Below are positions 12,750 to 24,874 of a stretch of 64,000 nt of DNA, in pieces (position 1 is the stretch's first letter; each line of letters begins with the position of its first letter). A program made the position numbers and the translations under genes. Location: positions 34,314,115-34,378,114 of the forward strand of contig JAHLJT010004567.1 in the NCBI GenBank assembly GCA_031308135.1, in the 5' to 3' direction. Below the pieces are notes generated by a model that did no database searches, was not told the origin of the DNA, and worked only from the letters and a program-made list of their open reading frames with translations. The DNA comes from Acheta domesticus. Its lineage: Eukaryota > Arthropoda > Insecta > Orthoptera > Gryllidae.

Positions 12750-13185
12750 AGCTTCTTACTTATTCGCCAGCTGGGATTGAATATTCAAAAATGCGTGATG
12801 GCAGTCGTGTGGTGCTTTTTCAAACATTATCCTGGATGATTTTGTTGACATTTGATACTGATGAGAGGTCGAGATGACTTTAATGAATCCAAATTGATAG
12901 TGAGGGATTGCCTTGCTTTTATTTAAGTACTGTTTTAATCTTTTAAGAATAATTTTACTTAACAATTTGGCTAATGTGAGAAGGCCACTGATAGGTTTGT
13001 AAGATTCAGGGTTGTTACGGGTTTTATTCGGTTTATGTCGACAATTTTGGAGAATTTGCAGTTTAAAGGGTAGAAGCCTAATCGGAAAATTGGGTTATGT
13101 ATGTTGTTAGTGAATACTATAATACTTGACGGAAGATTTTTGGGTACATTATTGGAGATTTTTATCACCCTGAAACTATTTTATT
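12750..13185 (-). pseudogene. Jockey-like reverse transcriptase fragment
   Basis: Two short minus-strand frames (13168-12971, then 12965-12756) align in order with the 27.6-31.9 kb Jockey element. The first contains KNLPSSI and GFYPL; the second contains KIILKRLKQYL and YQFGF. These match the fingers/palm entry region just before the catalytic aspartate. Frames are broken and the rest of the element is absent, so this is an old 5'- and 3'-truncated relic. Confidence 0.65.
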
Positions 13186-13853
13186 GGACCTGATTAGAGA
13201 TATGGTTTCTTTAGGGAAGGAAATTTACAGAAAAAATTGACGCGCATATTCACTCTGCTACTCACGTTTTCCACATATTGCAAATATTGTCTGTCACCCA
13301 ATTAATTCTCTAAAATACAGGGGAGAATACTATTTATCGTACACAATTTATTAAAATACAAATAGAACTGTTGTTTTAAGAACGTTGAGCGAAATTTTAC
13401 CTGATTATAAACTCAAACTCAAATGGAATATATACTGCAAGTTAATATAAAGAAAAAAAGCAAATGCTAGGAAATGAAGTATATGCATGTAATGAGATTT
13501 TTGTTTAAAAATACGTATAAAATACTCGTCAACTATTATCCGTGCCTCTACCTGATGTAGCAAGGTGCTGGCAGCACAACAAGAAAATTCCAGAAGCCCA
13601 CATAATCAAACCAGGCCGAGGACATTCTAACGGCGCGAAAGCACCATTGTAGCGCACTTTCTCTCTATTAAAAACTCCATTTGACCGCGCCCCGGAAAAG
13701 GCAACCTTTGTCCGGGAAACTGCATTCGCGGAAATGTGTCGCAATATCCCGCGCAAAAGGGGCGGCGGGCAACGAGGTGACGGAGGTCGGGGAATGGAGA
13801 GAGCTCTCGAAAGCAATTGCGCGAGCGGAGTCGTGGTGGCAGTGGCCGAACTG
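13186..13853. other. AT-rich DNA leading into a CpG-rich block
   Basis: Nothing is recognised up to about 13610. From there to 13853 the DNA is CpG-rich and non-repetitive, with GCGCGAAAG, GTCCGGG and GGGCGGCGGG words, and directly borders the hAT-type MITE. No credible exon. Confidence 0.3.
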
Positions 13854-13861
13854 CGTGTGAC

Positions 13862-14536
13862 CAGTGGCGTAGCAAGGGGGGCACAGGGGGGGCAGGGGGG
13901 CAGGGGGCAGGGGGCAGGGGGGCAGGGGGCAGGGGGGCAGGGGGCAGGGGGGCAGGGGGCAGGGGGGCACGGGGGGCAGGGGGGCAGGGGGCAGGGGGGC
14001 AGGGGGCAGGGGGCACGGGGGGCAGGGGGCACGGGGGGCAGGAGGCACGGGGGGCAGGGGGGCACGGGGGGGCAGGGGGCACGGGGGGCAGGGGGCACGG
14101 GGGGCAGGGGGGCAGCGGGGGCGGCGCGCCCCGGGTGACACCATTCTAGGGCTGACACCAATTAAAATATTTTATAGTTGGAATTATATAATTTAAAGCA
14201 TTTACTTAAAAATTTTATATATGAATAGTTTGTTTTCTTAGTTTTAGTAGTTTGAAAATGTTGCTGTTGGAATTATACAATTTATGATTTAGTTAAAAAT
14301 TATTCATATTAATTTAATAAGTATACATCTAAATCATAAGCATAGATTATGATTTAATAGCAATTATTCATAATTACATAGAATTTTTTAATATATTAAT
14401 AACTATCATGTGCAAATATGTGTGTATTTTTAATAAAATAATGTACAATCAATGCAGCAATAGATATTTTTACTTAATTTATGGGGGGACACCATTAGCT
14501 TCTCCCCGGGTGACACCAACTGAAGCTATGCCACTG
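13862..14536. mobile_element. hAT-type non-autonomous MITE (675 bp)
   Basis: The ends are CAGTGGCGTAGC and GCTATGCCACTG, a 12-bp inverted repeat with one mismatch. The 8 bases CGTGTGAC flank it exactly on both sides (13854-13861 and 14537-14544), the TSD length typical of hAT transposons. Subterminal GGTGACACCA occurs next to the internal array and again near the right end. No transposase frame is present, so it must have moved in trans. An unusual G-rich minisatellite fills its left part. Confidence 0.88.
13874..14117. repeat. G-rich minisatellite inside the MITE
   Basis: Units GGGGGGCAGGGGGCA and variants (GGGGGGCACGGGGGGCA) repeat over about 245 bp, G-rich on the plus strand. It lies wholly inside the hAT-type ends, so it expanded within the element or travelled with it. 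Confidence 0.9.
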
Positions 14537-14954
14537 CGTGTGACACTCTATCCCGCCAGTGCAGACGACGGCAAAGTACACTACGCGAAACTTTGGGGTT
14601 TCACGGACTTATACCAGACGGGGCAAAACGCACCGCTGAAAGATTTCTCCGTACTTTGTCAAGCTCTCCTGCTTATCAGTACAAAAAAATTTATTGAGAG
14701 CTTGATTTTTCATCGTTCAGCCGTTTGGCTCTTTCAGGTGTTAGTTGATGAACACAAAATACATAAAACTACTCAGATAGACAGAGAAGGCAAATAGTAC
14801 AGTTTAACATCGATGGGGGAAACTCAATCCAGCACCTCCAATTGATTTAGTGACTTAGAATACTTTAACGCGATGGGTGAGAAAGAAGTAGAGAGTGTAC
14901 CGTGAGTGAGTGTCAAGCTCTCATAAGAAAGCATTTACTCACTTAACCTTTAAG

Positions 14955-15222
14955 TCAGTGGTGTCAAGGCCTTCTACTGTTGGCAGTGGCACGCGCTGTG
15001 GCACCGTAACATGCCACGAGCTTCTCTGTATAACTAGCGTCGGGAAAGGGAACAATTACTAGTAATAGTAACCCCGCCGTTGTACAGTAGGGATGGCGCT
15101 GTCTTTGGTGGCGGGGTATTGAACTGCGTGGAGGGGCGATTTCGTCGTGGCACTCGTGCCATGGACTCCCGCTTGTGGCATCGACCTTGACAATACTGAT
15201 TTAAGCAGCCGCATGGGGCCTA
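14955..15222 (-). repeat. Dispersed repeat family D, copy 2
   Basis: The reverse complement matches 3063-3345 over roughly 250 bp, from the GGTCGATGCCAC landmark to the GCCACTGC landmark. Differences are scattered, indicating old copies. Class unknown. Confidence 0.65.
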
Positions 15223-18200
15223 CAAGCATCCCCAGATCATTAGTGGTAACTGCCAAATTCAATTGTCTTGTGCCACTCTTCTGGAATTGATAATACCTTT
15301 CAACAGGTTTTTACCTACTCTCCAATAAAAGACTATCTCTAGTACGCGTTAATGAGCTTAAAAAGAAAGCATTCTTTTGACGAGGGACTTCTGCAATCCC
15401 CACACGCGCCCACATACGTCCGTTAAAATTGAATGATCTGTGATGTTTGCGAACAATAACAGGTTAGTGATTGTAATACCTTATATACTAAATTAGTATT
15501 ACATTTTCCGGTTTACAGTGTACACACATTTGTATTTTTCGTACGTAAATAAATAATAACGTATATTGTAATATTTACAATAAGCACACTATAAAGGCCT
15601 CATAGTTTATGTAGGCTTTTGAAACAATTAAAATTCATTCATAAATTTTAGATTTTATAAATTAACAACATTTATTCAAGGAAATTAAAAATCGCGAAGA
15701 ATAAATTTCAAAGCGTAGTTAAGTAAATGGAGTTATTTCTAATTTAACTAGAAATTTATTCATAATTATATATAATCTATTCATTCTAAGTCATTTCTAC
15801 AAACAACGTATTACATTCCTACCTTTACTTTTATTTGCTTTTTTTGACTTCAATACACTGTCCTTGCTTTTGGTGTGTTTTTCGTTATTGTTTTGTTATA
15901 CTACGAATGGAGATATTTTTGTAGCATCAACAGATCAAGGAGAGGCTCTTGGCTGTTATCGGAATTCTCTTCAAATTTTTAATTGTAACATTTTCATACG
16001 ACAGATTTTGTAACCGTACTTTCTATATATGAATGACTCCCTTGGCGAAAATTTTAATTATTTGTACCCACCCAGGGCACGTATTATCCGTCAAGAACAG
16101 CCAGCAATATCTATCACTTTTTACTTACTTTTAAAGTCTCTTTTGGATTTAGTAAATGTTAGTTTTCTGCAAAATCATTTGTTATAGAATTTAATTGTCC
16201 TCTGAATAGTTTGTACTACTTGTTCATACTGACCATAATATTCAAAGGTCTCAAAAGGCTGATACATATTCGAACATTAGGCTAATACAGTGCATGCCAT
16301 TTTTGGCCTTTCAAGTCGCTCTTCACAAAACGCTTTGACCTTCACTCATTTCTGGCAAGAAAGGTGACATGTTCCTCTCATTCCAAGTCCGTATAGTATT
16401 ACAAGCTCATATTTTGCTTCACGATATTTTCGAAATGGCAACGCCGTTCATTCGATATTCCAAAGAAATAATAATAATCGTAAAGGGATAAAACTCCTCA
16501 GGGATAAAACTTGCTTTTAATTAATCTGTTTTAAGTATCTACCACTTTCCCAATTATTTGTGTAATGTAAATTCAAATAGCATAATTGACTTAACATCAA
16601 TGCTATTATTGGCAGTTCTCTTGGAAATTTCTCGAATTTCAAAAAACGTTTATCAAATAATTACTTTAAGCAAATTTCGGATAATAGTACGACATTCCTG
16701 CAATGTTAAAGAAGTCAGACTCCCTGTAACTATATTATTACTCGCTTTTACTATTAATGTTTACTGTTTTCTTTGCCCACTATTAGGATGTATCGAACAC
16801 CCTCAAAATTTACCTTCTACGTGGTTTTCATCTGGTCAAGTCATGTCAGAGTAAAGTTTTAAATCAAATTCAATTATATTTACGAATCTTTCACCCCCAT
16901 GCGTGGTACTTCAATTTGCTAACTTTACACTATTGCTTCCTTTAATGTTCATCCAGAGTTCATGATTTTATATCTAGTTGGACACTCCTACCAATTAAAT
17001 ACAATAATTGTCTGCTATCACGTTATTCATTTTAATATAATTTCGTTTTCCTATAAATAAACCATAAGAAGAAAATAAAACAACTAACTACAATGGAATG
17101 TTTTATTGGTCTTGTTCAACCTCTCATTTGTTTGTTTCATGAAATCAGTAATAAGAAAATCCAGACTCTTGTATTTATTTGTCTCGTGGCAATCTTTTTA
17201 TGTATTTTCAAGAGATTATGGTCCATTTCCAAGTTGATGTTGACTTCCATTTAGCATAGCTTTAATAAGTCGTTCGGTTTTTCTACAAGACCTCTTCAAT
17301 TCAACTAACGCACATGGTCCCTTTTTTCTTTCTATCAACTTACGTATTCCTTACACGATCTAAAGACCGTTCCTATAATTAACGTAGCCCTGAAGACCTC
17401 GATACCTAATGGTTCCTTTGTCTCACCTCAAGAACAAATGATACTTCTTAACATCTTTTTTGGAAACAACACTACATACTGTGTTTAAAACGTATCTACA
17501 TACTTACTTAATTGTGTATGAAATCTTTCCTGTATTATTTAATTTTCTATATTTTATTTAGATTATTTATGCACTTTGGTTAGGTAAAGTTAAACATTAT
17601 GACATTATAATCAGTTTTTAATGAAGTACTTTACCACCCTAGTGCGGCACTAGGGCGGTAAAGTACTTCATTTACGACACTAGGGCGGTAAAGAAATGGC
17701 GTCCTTTGCCACTCTTCTTTAAAAATATTTGGACTTGTTTGTCTTGTATCCTTCACCTTCCATATCAACTTTTCTTCAACTTACTTCTTTCTTTACCTAA
17801 CAAAATTTTAGATTGATTGTTCATTACCGCTGAGCAACCTATACGCATAAATACAGCAACGCAATGTTCCACTTCAATATTATATTACTTATTACCACTA
17901 CCTTTTAACTTTCATTTTAGATAACAGTTGAATAAAGGAAGCAAAGCAAAAACGTTAAAATAAATCCAAACTATCACTAAAACTTTGTAATGGTTTGCTG
18001 CATAGTTTTCAAAATTTATTTATTTCCATATTTTTTTATTAGATTTTGTAATTTATTTGCTTCTAACTTGCTTTTAAACGTAAATCGGTGACTCCATTCT
18101 CCTTTCCGCATAACTTTTATTTCATACGACATGCTTATTTGCAGAGGACTCGTTGAGTGACTTGAAAAGATTATCCTGAAAGGTCTCCTCACAAATCCGC

Positions 18201-19084
18201 CTCTCCAATTCTGAACCAGGTCCTCCCTCATTCCAAAGTTTCTTCTCCGGGCAACGAGCGTCAAATTAATTGGGTAATGAATTCTCTCGTTTGCGGTTAA
18301 TATGAACATTTTAATGACGTAGTTAAATAATAATGAAAGAAATGCTGGGAACGCTTTCCAAAGAATATTAAGTTTTCGGAGAACTCTAGAATGTTTGCAA
18401 GAAAATTAATTTGAGAAAGCAATTCACACACTTTACAACACAAAAACTGTCATATAAAATCCTTTTTTCCCGTAGAGTAATTTCGTGTAAGCGAAAGACT
18501 AACGAAGTGAAGAGAAACGATGAGGGAGAAACCAAACCTCTCTGCTTTTATACCACTTTTCGCGACTTATTTACATGTTTGCGGAAAGAGACAAAACGGG
18601 ATAAGCTAATTTTAAAATTAATGTTTTATTTTTGAAAAGAAGTAGCAAAAGTGTGTCGTTTGTAATAATGCTAGGATTAAAATTGCAACTGCAATATTGT
18701 ATTCATAAAACTCGACATAATAGAAGTGTGCAATCCCAGAGATTGCACAATGTTTGTGATTAGTTTGTTATTATTGTATCATATTTGTAATGATTTAAAG
18801 TATTTGAACATGGAAAAAATTTATAAAGTTTGAATGGCCATTTATTTTAATTTAATTATTGTAATAATTATTTGTGTAATTATTTACAAACATGTTTTTA
18901 CACATCTCTTTCTGGGTATTATATTTTCATGTCTCAATTTATATCAAATTATAAAAATCCATTAAATCTTCAAGCTAGAGGAATTGTCGTATGGTAAGAA
19001 CATTTCAACTGTTAATACATTTGGAGCGCCATTAAACACTTGCCTAACAGTTGTCACGTTTAATGCTTCTTAACGATGAAGCAA
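15223..19084. other. AT-rich interval with short palindromes
   Basis: No gene seen. The notable structures are the palindrome at 17620 (listed separately) and a 9-bp stem TGTGCAATC/GATTGCACA at 18727-18749. Short frames, including those at 16558-16854 and 18016-18309, show no domain or coding bias I can recognise. Confidence 0.4.
17620..17694. repeat. 25-bp-arm palindrome plus a third direct copy
   Basis: Arms 17620-17644 and 17648-17672 are inverted copies with one mismatch around a 3-base centre. A further CACTAGGGCGGTAAAG follows at about 17679-17694. The arms centre on CTTTACC.CCCTAGTG. It could be the remnant of a foldback element. Confidence 0.85.
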
Positions 19085-19330
19085 AAGCCGCATTTTAGTC
19101 GGCCTCGTGCCCAAGATCGCTAAGAAAGTAGTGCCGTAGTGATCTCGGACCGAGGGGTCGCGGTTTCGAGTCCCTCGTCGGACATGATTGTATTTGTACA
19201 TCCTTTCACCACCATCACCATATCCCATCATATCACCCTCATTACATCCTCATACCATAACGTTAAATTGAATAGTGGTCGCTAATGACCTAGTAGTTGA
19301 TGCGACCTTAAATAACGACAAAAAAGCCGC
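19085..19330 (+). mobile_element. SINE-C, tRNA-derived
   Basis: A box-like TAGTGCCGTAGTGA (about 19129-19142) and B box GGTTTCGAGTCCC (about 19162-19175) mark a tRNA-like head. A short body follows, ending in CTAATGACCTAGTAGTTGATG, a CCTTAAATAA stretch and a short A-run. The 3' domain resembles the end of SINE-A. Single copy in this window; the exact 5' end is uncertain. Confidence 0.7.
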
Positions 19331-20975
19331 ATTTTTGTTTATGTGATTATTTTTACGATTTTCCGAAAAACTATTCTGCTATTCACACTGAAAAGCAGAA
19401 AACACGATATTGAACAGAAGAACACATATTTTGTTGTGACCATTTATTTACTTGTTAGAACTAGGATTCTTGCCTGAAATTAATTCGACATTGCCAAAAG
19501 TTATAATTCCTAAATTGGTGGACTATATAAAACCGCTTCGTCCATTTTGTGTTAAACTAAAGTGGAAAACGGTAAAAATAACGCGTGTTATATGGTGAGA
19601 TAAAATGCCTGCTCTGTGACGTTGCCTTATCCTTTTTGTTGTATCTCAGAAACACATACTTAGATACAAGATTTATTACTCGAACAATCTTGGCCCACTC
19701 GGCCGCCATGTACAAATGCTACAAGACTCTCTAAGGAAACATTCTGCCATCTGGCTGACTCTACACAGCGCGCTCTTCTCCCCGGATCTTCCGCCGGCGC
19801 ACTTTATATTGTGACCGTTCGTGTAGGTCGGCCGTGGGGAAATTTCGTGGGTAATTTGGCTCTTGTTGAAATTTTGAAAAAAAAAACACAAAGTTGAAAG
19901 CCACAAACATTAATATAATTGAATATCAAACAAAAAAAGAAACACAAATTGCAAAATTACCTAACATGCACAGATAAACAAATGAACAAAGAAAAATACA
20001 ACACTGAACAGCGTAAAAAAAAACTTTTTGAGGAAAAATCAACTGCAGAAATTATGAATTTCAAAGTTGACACAAACTAGCATCACAGCAACATCTTCTG
20101 TGACAAAAATAAATTGAAATCCAACAAATTGAATCAAAGATATCTCTGGGGAGATGAGTACACATAATAGTACATCAGAGGGTAGAGCACAGGCATTCCG
20201 GATGACAAAATGCCTCAGCACTTTCTGTTTACAAAAGTTGCAATTAACCCTTCCTCAACATACACTGCATTAGCATACATAGTAGTTTCTTGCAAAACAA
20301 TTCACTTCAATTACAAAGACATATGTTGTGTACAATTAAGATGAATAAACATAGTTTTGAAAACACAGAATATTCAAAAGAAATTGCAAAAAAAACAACT
20401 AAACATGTGTGTTTACACCATAAATGTGAAACATTTATTACAACCTACACCTTTGGTTGAAATTAAAAAATATGTTGTATTTTTACTCAACAGGCATCCA
20501 AATTTCAATAAATATTTCAAGATATTTAAGTTCACTTAAATTCAACAGTTCATTGCAAATATACTTTTATAACCTTTTAATTGTTCATAAATAACCCAAA
20601 TTGTTTCTAACTTGATTTGGATTTTACACTATCATCAAAATGTTCTTTTTGATTTAAAGACAGAAACTGCACTTGTAGTGTATTAACATGACAAGATTCT
20701 ATCATAAATAAGTGATGTTCTCCCCTTAGAAAGACACACTACTTCAAATATCTTTTGAAAATAGTCCACAATGATTATGGAAATACCAATGGTCGGGTAT
20801 ATCATACATTATGCAAGAGTGTTAATGGCCAAAAAAAATATTAAACAATCTGACAGTGAACTACAGGAACAACACTTCAACCTGCATTCTACGGTCAATT
20901 GCTTCCAAATTCTCATTACTTTTTATAGTATCACATACAAAATTGTTTTGTCTTTAACACCGACCTTATTTCGGT
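19331..20975. other. AT-rich interval, nothing recognised
   Basis: A TATATAAA at 19524-19531 sits in a plausible core-promoter context but no downstream frame supports a gene. The remaining DNA is AT-rich with short open frames. Confidence 0.35.
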
Positions 20976-21680
20976 GACCGTGGCGTTCGCCACCAGCGCA
21001 CAACTCACAGCGAACTAATGCGGCTGCCGACGCTCTGTCTTGGGCCTAAGCACGGGTTCTCTCTGCAACCACGTCTTACTCCAAGACCAGATGCCTTCGT
21101 CGAACGCGCATCTGCGGTGTGAATTTAGCCACCACTGGGCCAAACCTCTTTCTCGCTAACTGGAGCTCGCGGCCCCACACCATCAGCTTCCAAATTCACA
21201 CTGCTACCTCACGCTGCCGCTTCTCGAAACATTCTGCGCACTTTCCAGACACCGCCGTTACAACCCCTTCTTTTCCGCGTAGGGGAGGGAACAACTGTCT
21301 TCCCCCCGCCACCCCTCTAGCGACCGCTGATAAGGCGACGGGTTACGTAATCGCGCGGCGAAGCACGCAGACAAGGTCTTTCTTATCGCCAAATAGTGAC
21401 TGAGCAAGCTCAGGATCGCTACAATATCTGGGCCAGCTCCCGCGTAAAGCTTCCCGCGGCTCCTCCTGGTTGGCTGGCTCGATGGTGCGCGAAGTCCACG
21501 TAGGAGGCATCGCCTGTTTCTGAGCGCGCTTTTGGCGCGCTCGGCGAAGCTCGGCGCTCCTGCTGCCGACACTCTGTGCACGCCGCCGGCGCTCTTGCCG
21601 TGATGTTAGCGCGGCAACTTTAAATTGCCGGGCGTATATTACACTTTTGACCTGCTCTTTGGCGCTCAGCATTTACTTTG
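20976..21680. other. CpG-rich unclassified block
   Basis: About 700 bp of GC-rich DNA with sharp borders to AT-rich flanks. On the minus strand a 109-codon frame (21672-21343) runs through it, Arg/Ala-rich, without a recognisable domain. Sharp borders suggest either an element end such as an LTR or a CpG island. No LTR termini, primer site or TSD were found. Confidence 0.3.
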
Positions 21681-22267
21681 TTTTGTAAATCATTCCATTA
21701 ACATTTTTTTATAACTTTATCAAGGAATAACCTTACATTTTACATTTTAATGTTTTAAAAACGCACTTATATAACCAAAATTATTTGGGACAAATTTATT
21801 TTTGTACATCTTAGGGCGTACCAAACATTCTTTATCTTAATTTTTTCCACGTACGGATATGTAAATTACTGAAAATGAGAATTTCATTTCGTTCTAAATG
21901 TCATGTGAATGCTAATGAAACGATATTTACAGTATTTCCTCGAACACATATAGCGTGACAATATCAAATTATTTTGAAACCTCTGAGTCTAATTAATTTT
22001 CATCTACATATTTGATTGTGCTCCATTTGTAAAGTTAATGACGCCAGCGTCTTTCAACAAACATATGAAAATACGTAGAAAACGTTCGAAGAAGTTCATA
22101 ATATAAAGCTTATTTTATTTTTTAAAATAATATTACGCATAGATATATCGCTCCAGAAAGTATGCAAGGAATTACACAATTCTTCGTATTTTCGGCATGG
22201 TTCTCCAGAATTGGAGGCTGCTCCATAAGAGCAGTAGGGTAGCGCCCTCCTCAGACACACAAATCTC
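21681..22267. other. AT-rich interval, nothing recognised
   Basis: No coding, RNA or repeat signal identified. Confidence 0.4.
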
Positions 22268-22640
22268 TTTGAATTGAATTGCATTGAATTGCCTTATTTT
22301 ACGTGGCGAGACTCAGGCCATGAGGCCTGCTCTTCCGTCTGATCAAGCAAATTTCGCTACGCTGCTTTCACCAACTAGGAGAAAGAAGGTATTCCATGGG
22401 CGACGAAACAGGCGATTTTGAATCTTGCTCAGAGGCGTCATTTAGGCTTGAGGATCTTTTACATGCAGTAAATCTACTAACATGGGACCCCTCCGAAGGA
22501 AGGAGTAAGAAGGATTTTTTCGCCCCTGAAAATCCATGGCTTCGATCGGGTTTGAACCTATGAACTTGGGTATAACAGTCCGATACGTTACACCATCGCC
22601 GTCACCAAACGCTACCACCGCCACCAAACCTCAGAAAAAG
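22268..22640 (-). mobile_element. SINE-B copy 1, near full length
   Basis: Read on the minus strand. The head near 22630 has a GATGGTGTAACG A-box-like word and the B box GGTTCAAACCC at about 22550-22562. The body contains ACATGCAGTAAATC on the opposite strand. The 3' end has GGAAGAGCAGGCCTCATGGC, then a GAGTCTCGCCACGTAAAATA segment and a tail of AATTC-type repeats. The last ~55 bp match the LINE-B 3' end at 48163-48225. Confidence 0.8.
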
Positions 22641-23290
22641 CAACAAGTATTAAACGTGCAATAATAGACTGGTTTGATTTGTGCATACCAACAGAAAAAT
22701 TTTTAAGGATAAATTTAATTTAAAGTTCCTGATTATACGAAAGAGAAGTGTTTTTGAAATGGGTAGCATCGTGGACTATCGGGAGTCCGTCTGTAGCAGG
22801 TACATGTGAGGCAATGAAAGCTTGAGAAAGAGTGGGGGTTCTGAGAGTTGGTGGGGGGAGCAAGCTGCTATTTGAGATTTGTTAGGCTGAGTCAGCGGCT
22901 ATTAGCTAAACTAAGAATACCGACACTTTCAGCTGATTTTATCAATTGTTTCCTGGAAAGATTTTTTTAATAAAATCTCTTATTTTTGTGTGAGCTTAAT
23001 TTTATCTTTTGTTATCCACGTAAAAGTTGTCTTAGAAGGAATACAATCCAGATACGTGCATATTTGTTGTAATCTACATACCATAGTTTTCCTCGTTCAA
23101 GAAATATTTTGAAAATGTATAATGTATGTGACAGTTCGGACATATGAGCCGCCCCACCTAATTCGCACGCTCCTCGAGTGTTGAGACAACACAAGCTGTT
23201 TCTTGGCAGCTTCCTTAGGAAATTCGGTTCTTGGAGCTCCCGACGCAGGTGGCCCAGTCACCAGGCCAGTCAGCGACGAGGCAATCGGCC
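22641..23290. other. Unassigned interval
   Basis: Nothing recognised up to the inverted repeat. Confidence 0.4.
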
Positions 23291-23546
23291 TATACTGCGG
23301 TTTTTGTAGGAAGAGCTCTGAAGATAACTCAAATCCCATCTTCGCGATGGAATATGTCACGGCATTTCGCGTCTTTTCTCGGTCTTGCCGGTAGAAGTCG
23401 CATGATCGCAAGCACTGCTTCATACGGTCGCGATCGTGCGAAATCTAGCGGAACGACTGTGAATGATACGAAATGCCGTGACATATTCCATCGCGAAGAT
23501 GGGATTTGAGTTATCTTGAGAGCTCTTCCTACAAAAATCGTAGTAT
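23291..23546. repeat. Inverted repeat, ~80-bp arms, ~97-bp spacer
   Basis: Left arm 23291-23370 and right arm 23468-23546 are near-perfect inverted copies, sharing TTTTTGTAGGAAGAGCTCT and CGCGATGGAATATGTCACGG. Because of this, frames on the two strands encode the same short peptide; that is a symmetry effect. No flanking TSD was found, so element boundaries are unknown. Confidence 0.85.
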
Positions 23547-23830
23547 AAGTAAGGGGCGCGGCCAACGGTAGCGACAGCTCGCGACCCCCTTAGGCGAAGT
23601 CAAGTTCTCTTCCCTGCGTCCTTCGGACACCGGTCTCTAAGCACCACCCTTCTCCTTTGACTTTCGCAAACCGATTCACCACCACTGCATCCAGCCTGCG
23701 TGTTTATGTTTCTCCTTCTCCTCTTCGCTCTCCGTCTTTCGTTCTTCTCGCATCACACACCGTCCATTGTACGCAGGTTGACTCGGTATTTAATCCTGTC
23801 TCCACCCTGCGTCTTTCGTTTCGTTCCGGC

Positions 23831-24035
23831 TGTCCCATGTTAGTAGATTTACTTGCATGTAAAAGATCCTCAAGCCTAAATGAAGCCTCTGAGCTAAATT
23901 CAAATCGCCGGTTTCGTCGCCTCAGCAATACCTTCTTTCCGGTAGTTGGTGAAAGGAGTGTAACAAAATTTGCGTAGTCAGACGGAAGAGCAGGCCTCAT
24001 GGCCTGAGTCTCGCCACGTAAAATAAGGCATCAAT
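23831..24035 (+). mobile_element. SINE-B copy 2, 5'-truncated
   Basis: Forward copy beginning at the GTCCCATGTTAGTAGATTTA landmark. It contains the AGATCCTCAAGCCTAAATGA segment and the 3' hairpin GGCCTCATGGCC, and ends with TAAAATAAGG and an ATTCAA-type tail. The tRNA-like head is absent. Confidence 0.78.
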
Positions 24036-24330
24036 TCAAAGAAAAAATCTTCGCGCTCTGTCGTCCACCCACGCCCGCAGCTAGTCCCGTCGCGTCTCGC
24101 GCGAGAACGAGAACTTCCCAATCAAAGCCCGTCCCGCGCGACGCTCTGATCTACGAGCGCTGCGCAGGGAGCTGACTTCCGGAACCGCGCGAGGGGGACG
24201 GAGGCAGATGAACGCGCTGCAAGTTTGTTCGGGAACAGTTCTAGCGCTTGAGAGCGCCAAAGATGAATGTGGGTGAAGTCTCGCAAATTTCACCGAACTG
24301 CTTGCTTAGCGTCGTCGCGTTTTACGTTGG
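24036..24330. other. CpG-rich block
   Basis: GC-rich, non-repetitive DNA with CGCGTCTCGCGCG and CGCGCGAGGG words. No credible exon. The following AT-rich stretch to 24874 shows nothing recognisable. Confidence 0.3.
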
Positions 24331-24874
24331 AATTTTCTTCGTGACCCCGATGGTTGGTGGGTTCTTTAGAAGCTGCTGATGGATATGTTCATTTGCTAAG
24401 TAACACTCGTCGTGTCTTATTTTTCGACTGGTTATATATAATATAAAATTATCAATCTACATATTCTTCAACTATAGTTATATTCACCGAAGACTCACTT
24501 GTGATATTTTATTTCTTATTCTACCAGTACTCGTTTCAGGTTTTCAATCATAATAAAATCGTATTAAGAACTTTGCTAAAGAATGTAGACTCAATGTGAT
24601 CTTGTTTTATCCTGATTTTGAGCTCCAAGAAGAGTATCCACGTATTATACATTTCTGGTTCTTTAAACAAGACTTATATTTTGTGTGTATTACATACGTG
24701 AAAATGAAGATAGCGGCACCAAAGCACGATAATATTTCGTGCCATAAACCGTTTTCATTTATCTTCCCAGAACACCTGCATCAACAGAATTGTGATGAAA
24801 CATATCTCCACAGTGTTGACTGCATCGGCTGCCGTGACGATGGAAGCTGAAAGCTCTACATCGCAGAACGAACT

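Noticed and set aside
13529..14161. 210-codon Pro/Cys-rich minus-strand frame resembling a collagen- or keratin-like protein
   Set aside because: It is the complement of the G-rich minisatellite inside the hAT-type MITE.
19129..19175. A true tRNA gene, from the A- and B-box-like motifs
   Set aside because: No acceptor-stem pairing was evident and the box motifs continue into a SINE body with a SINE-type 3' end. The same holds for the SINE-A and SINE-B heads.
19524..19531. TATATAAA as the core promoter of a gene (likewise TATATAAAAG at 9136-9145)
   Set aside because: Such words are expected by chance in AT-rich DNA and no downstream coding region supports them.
20976..21680. LTR of a retrovirus-like element
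   Set aside because: Sharp GC borders only; no TG...CA ends, second copy, primer site or pol frame nearby.
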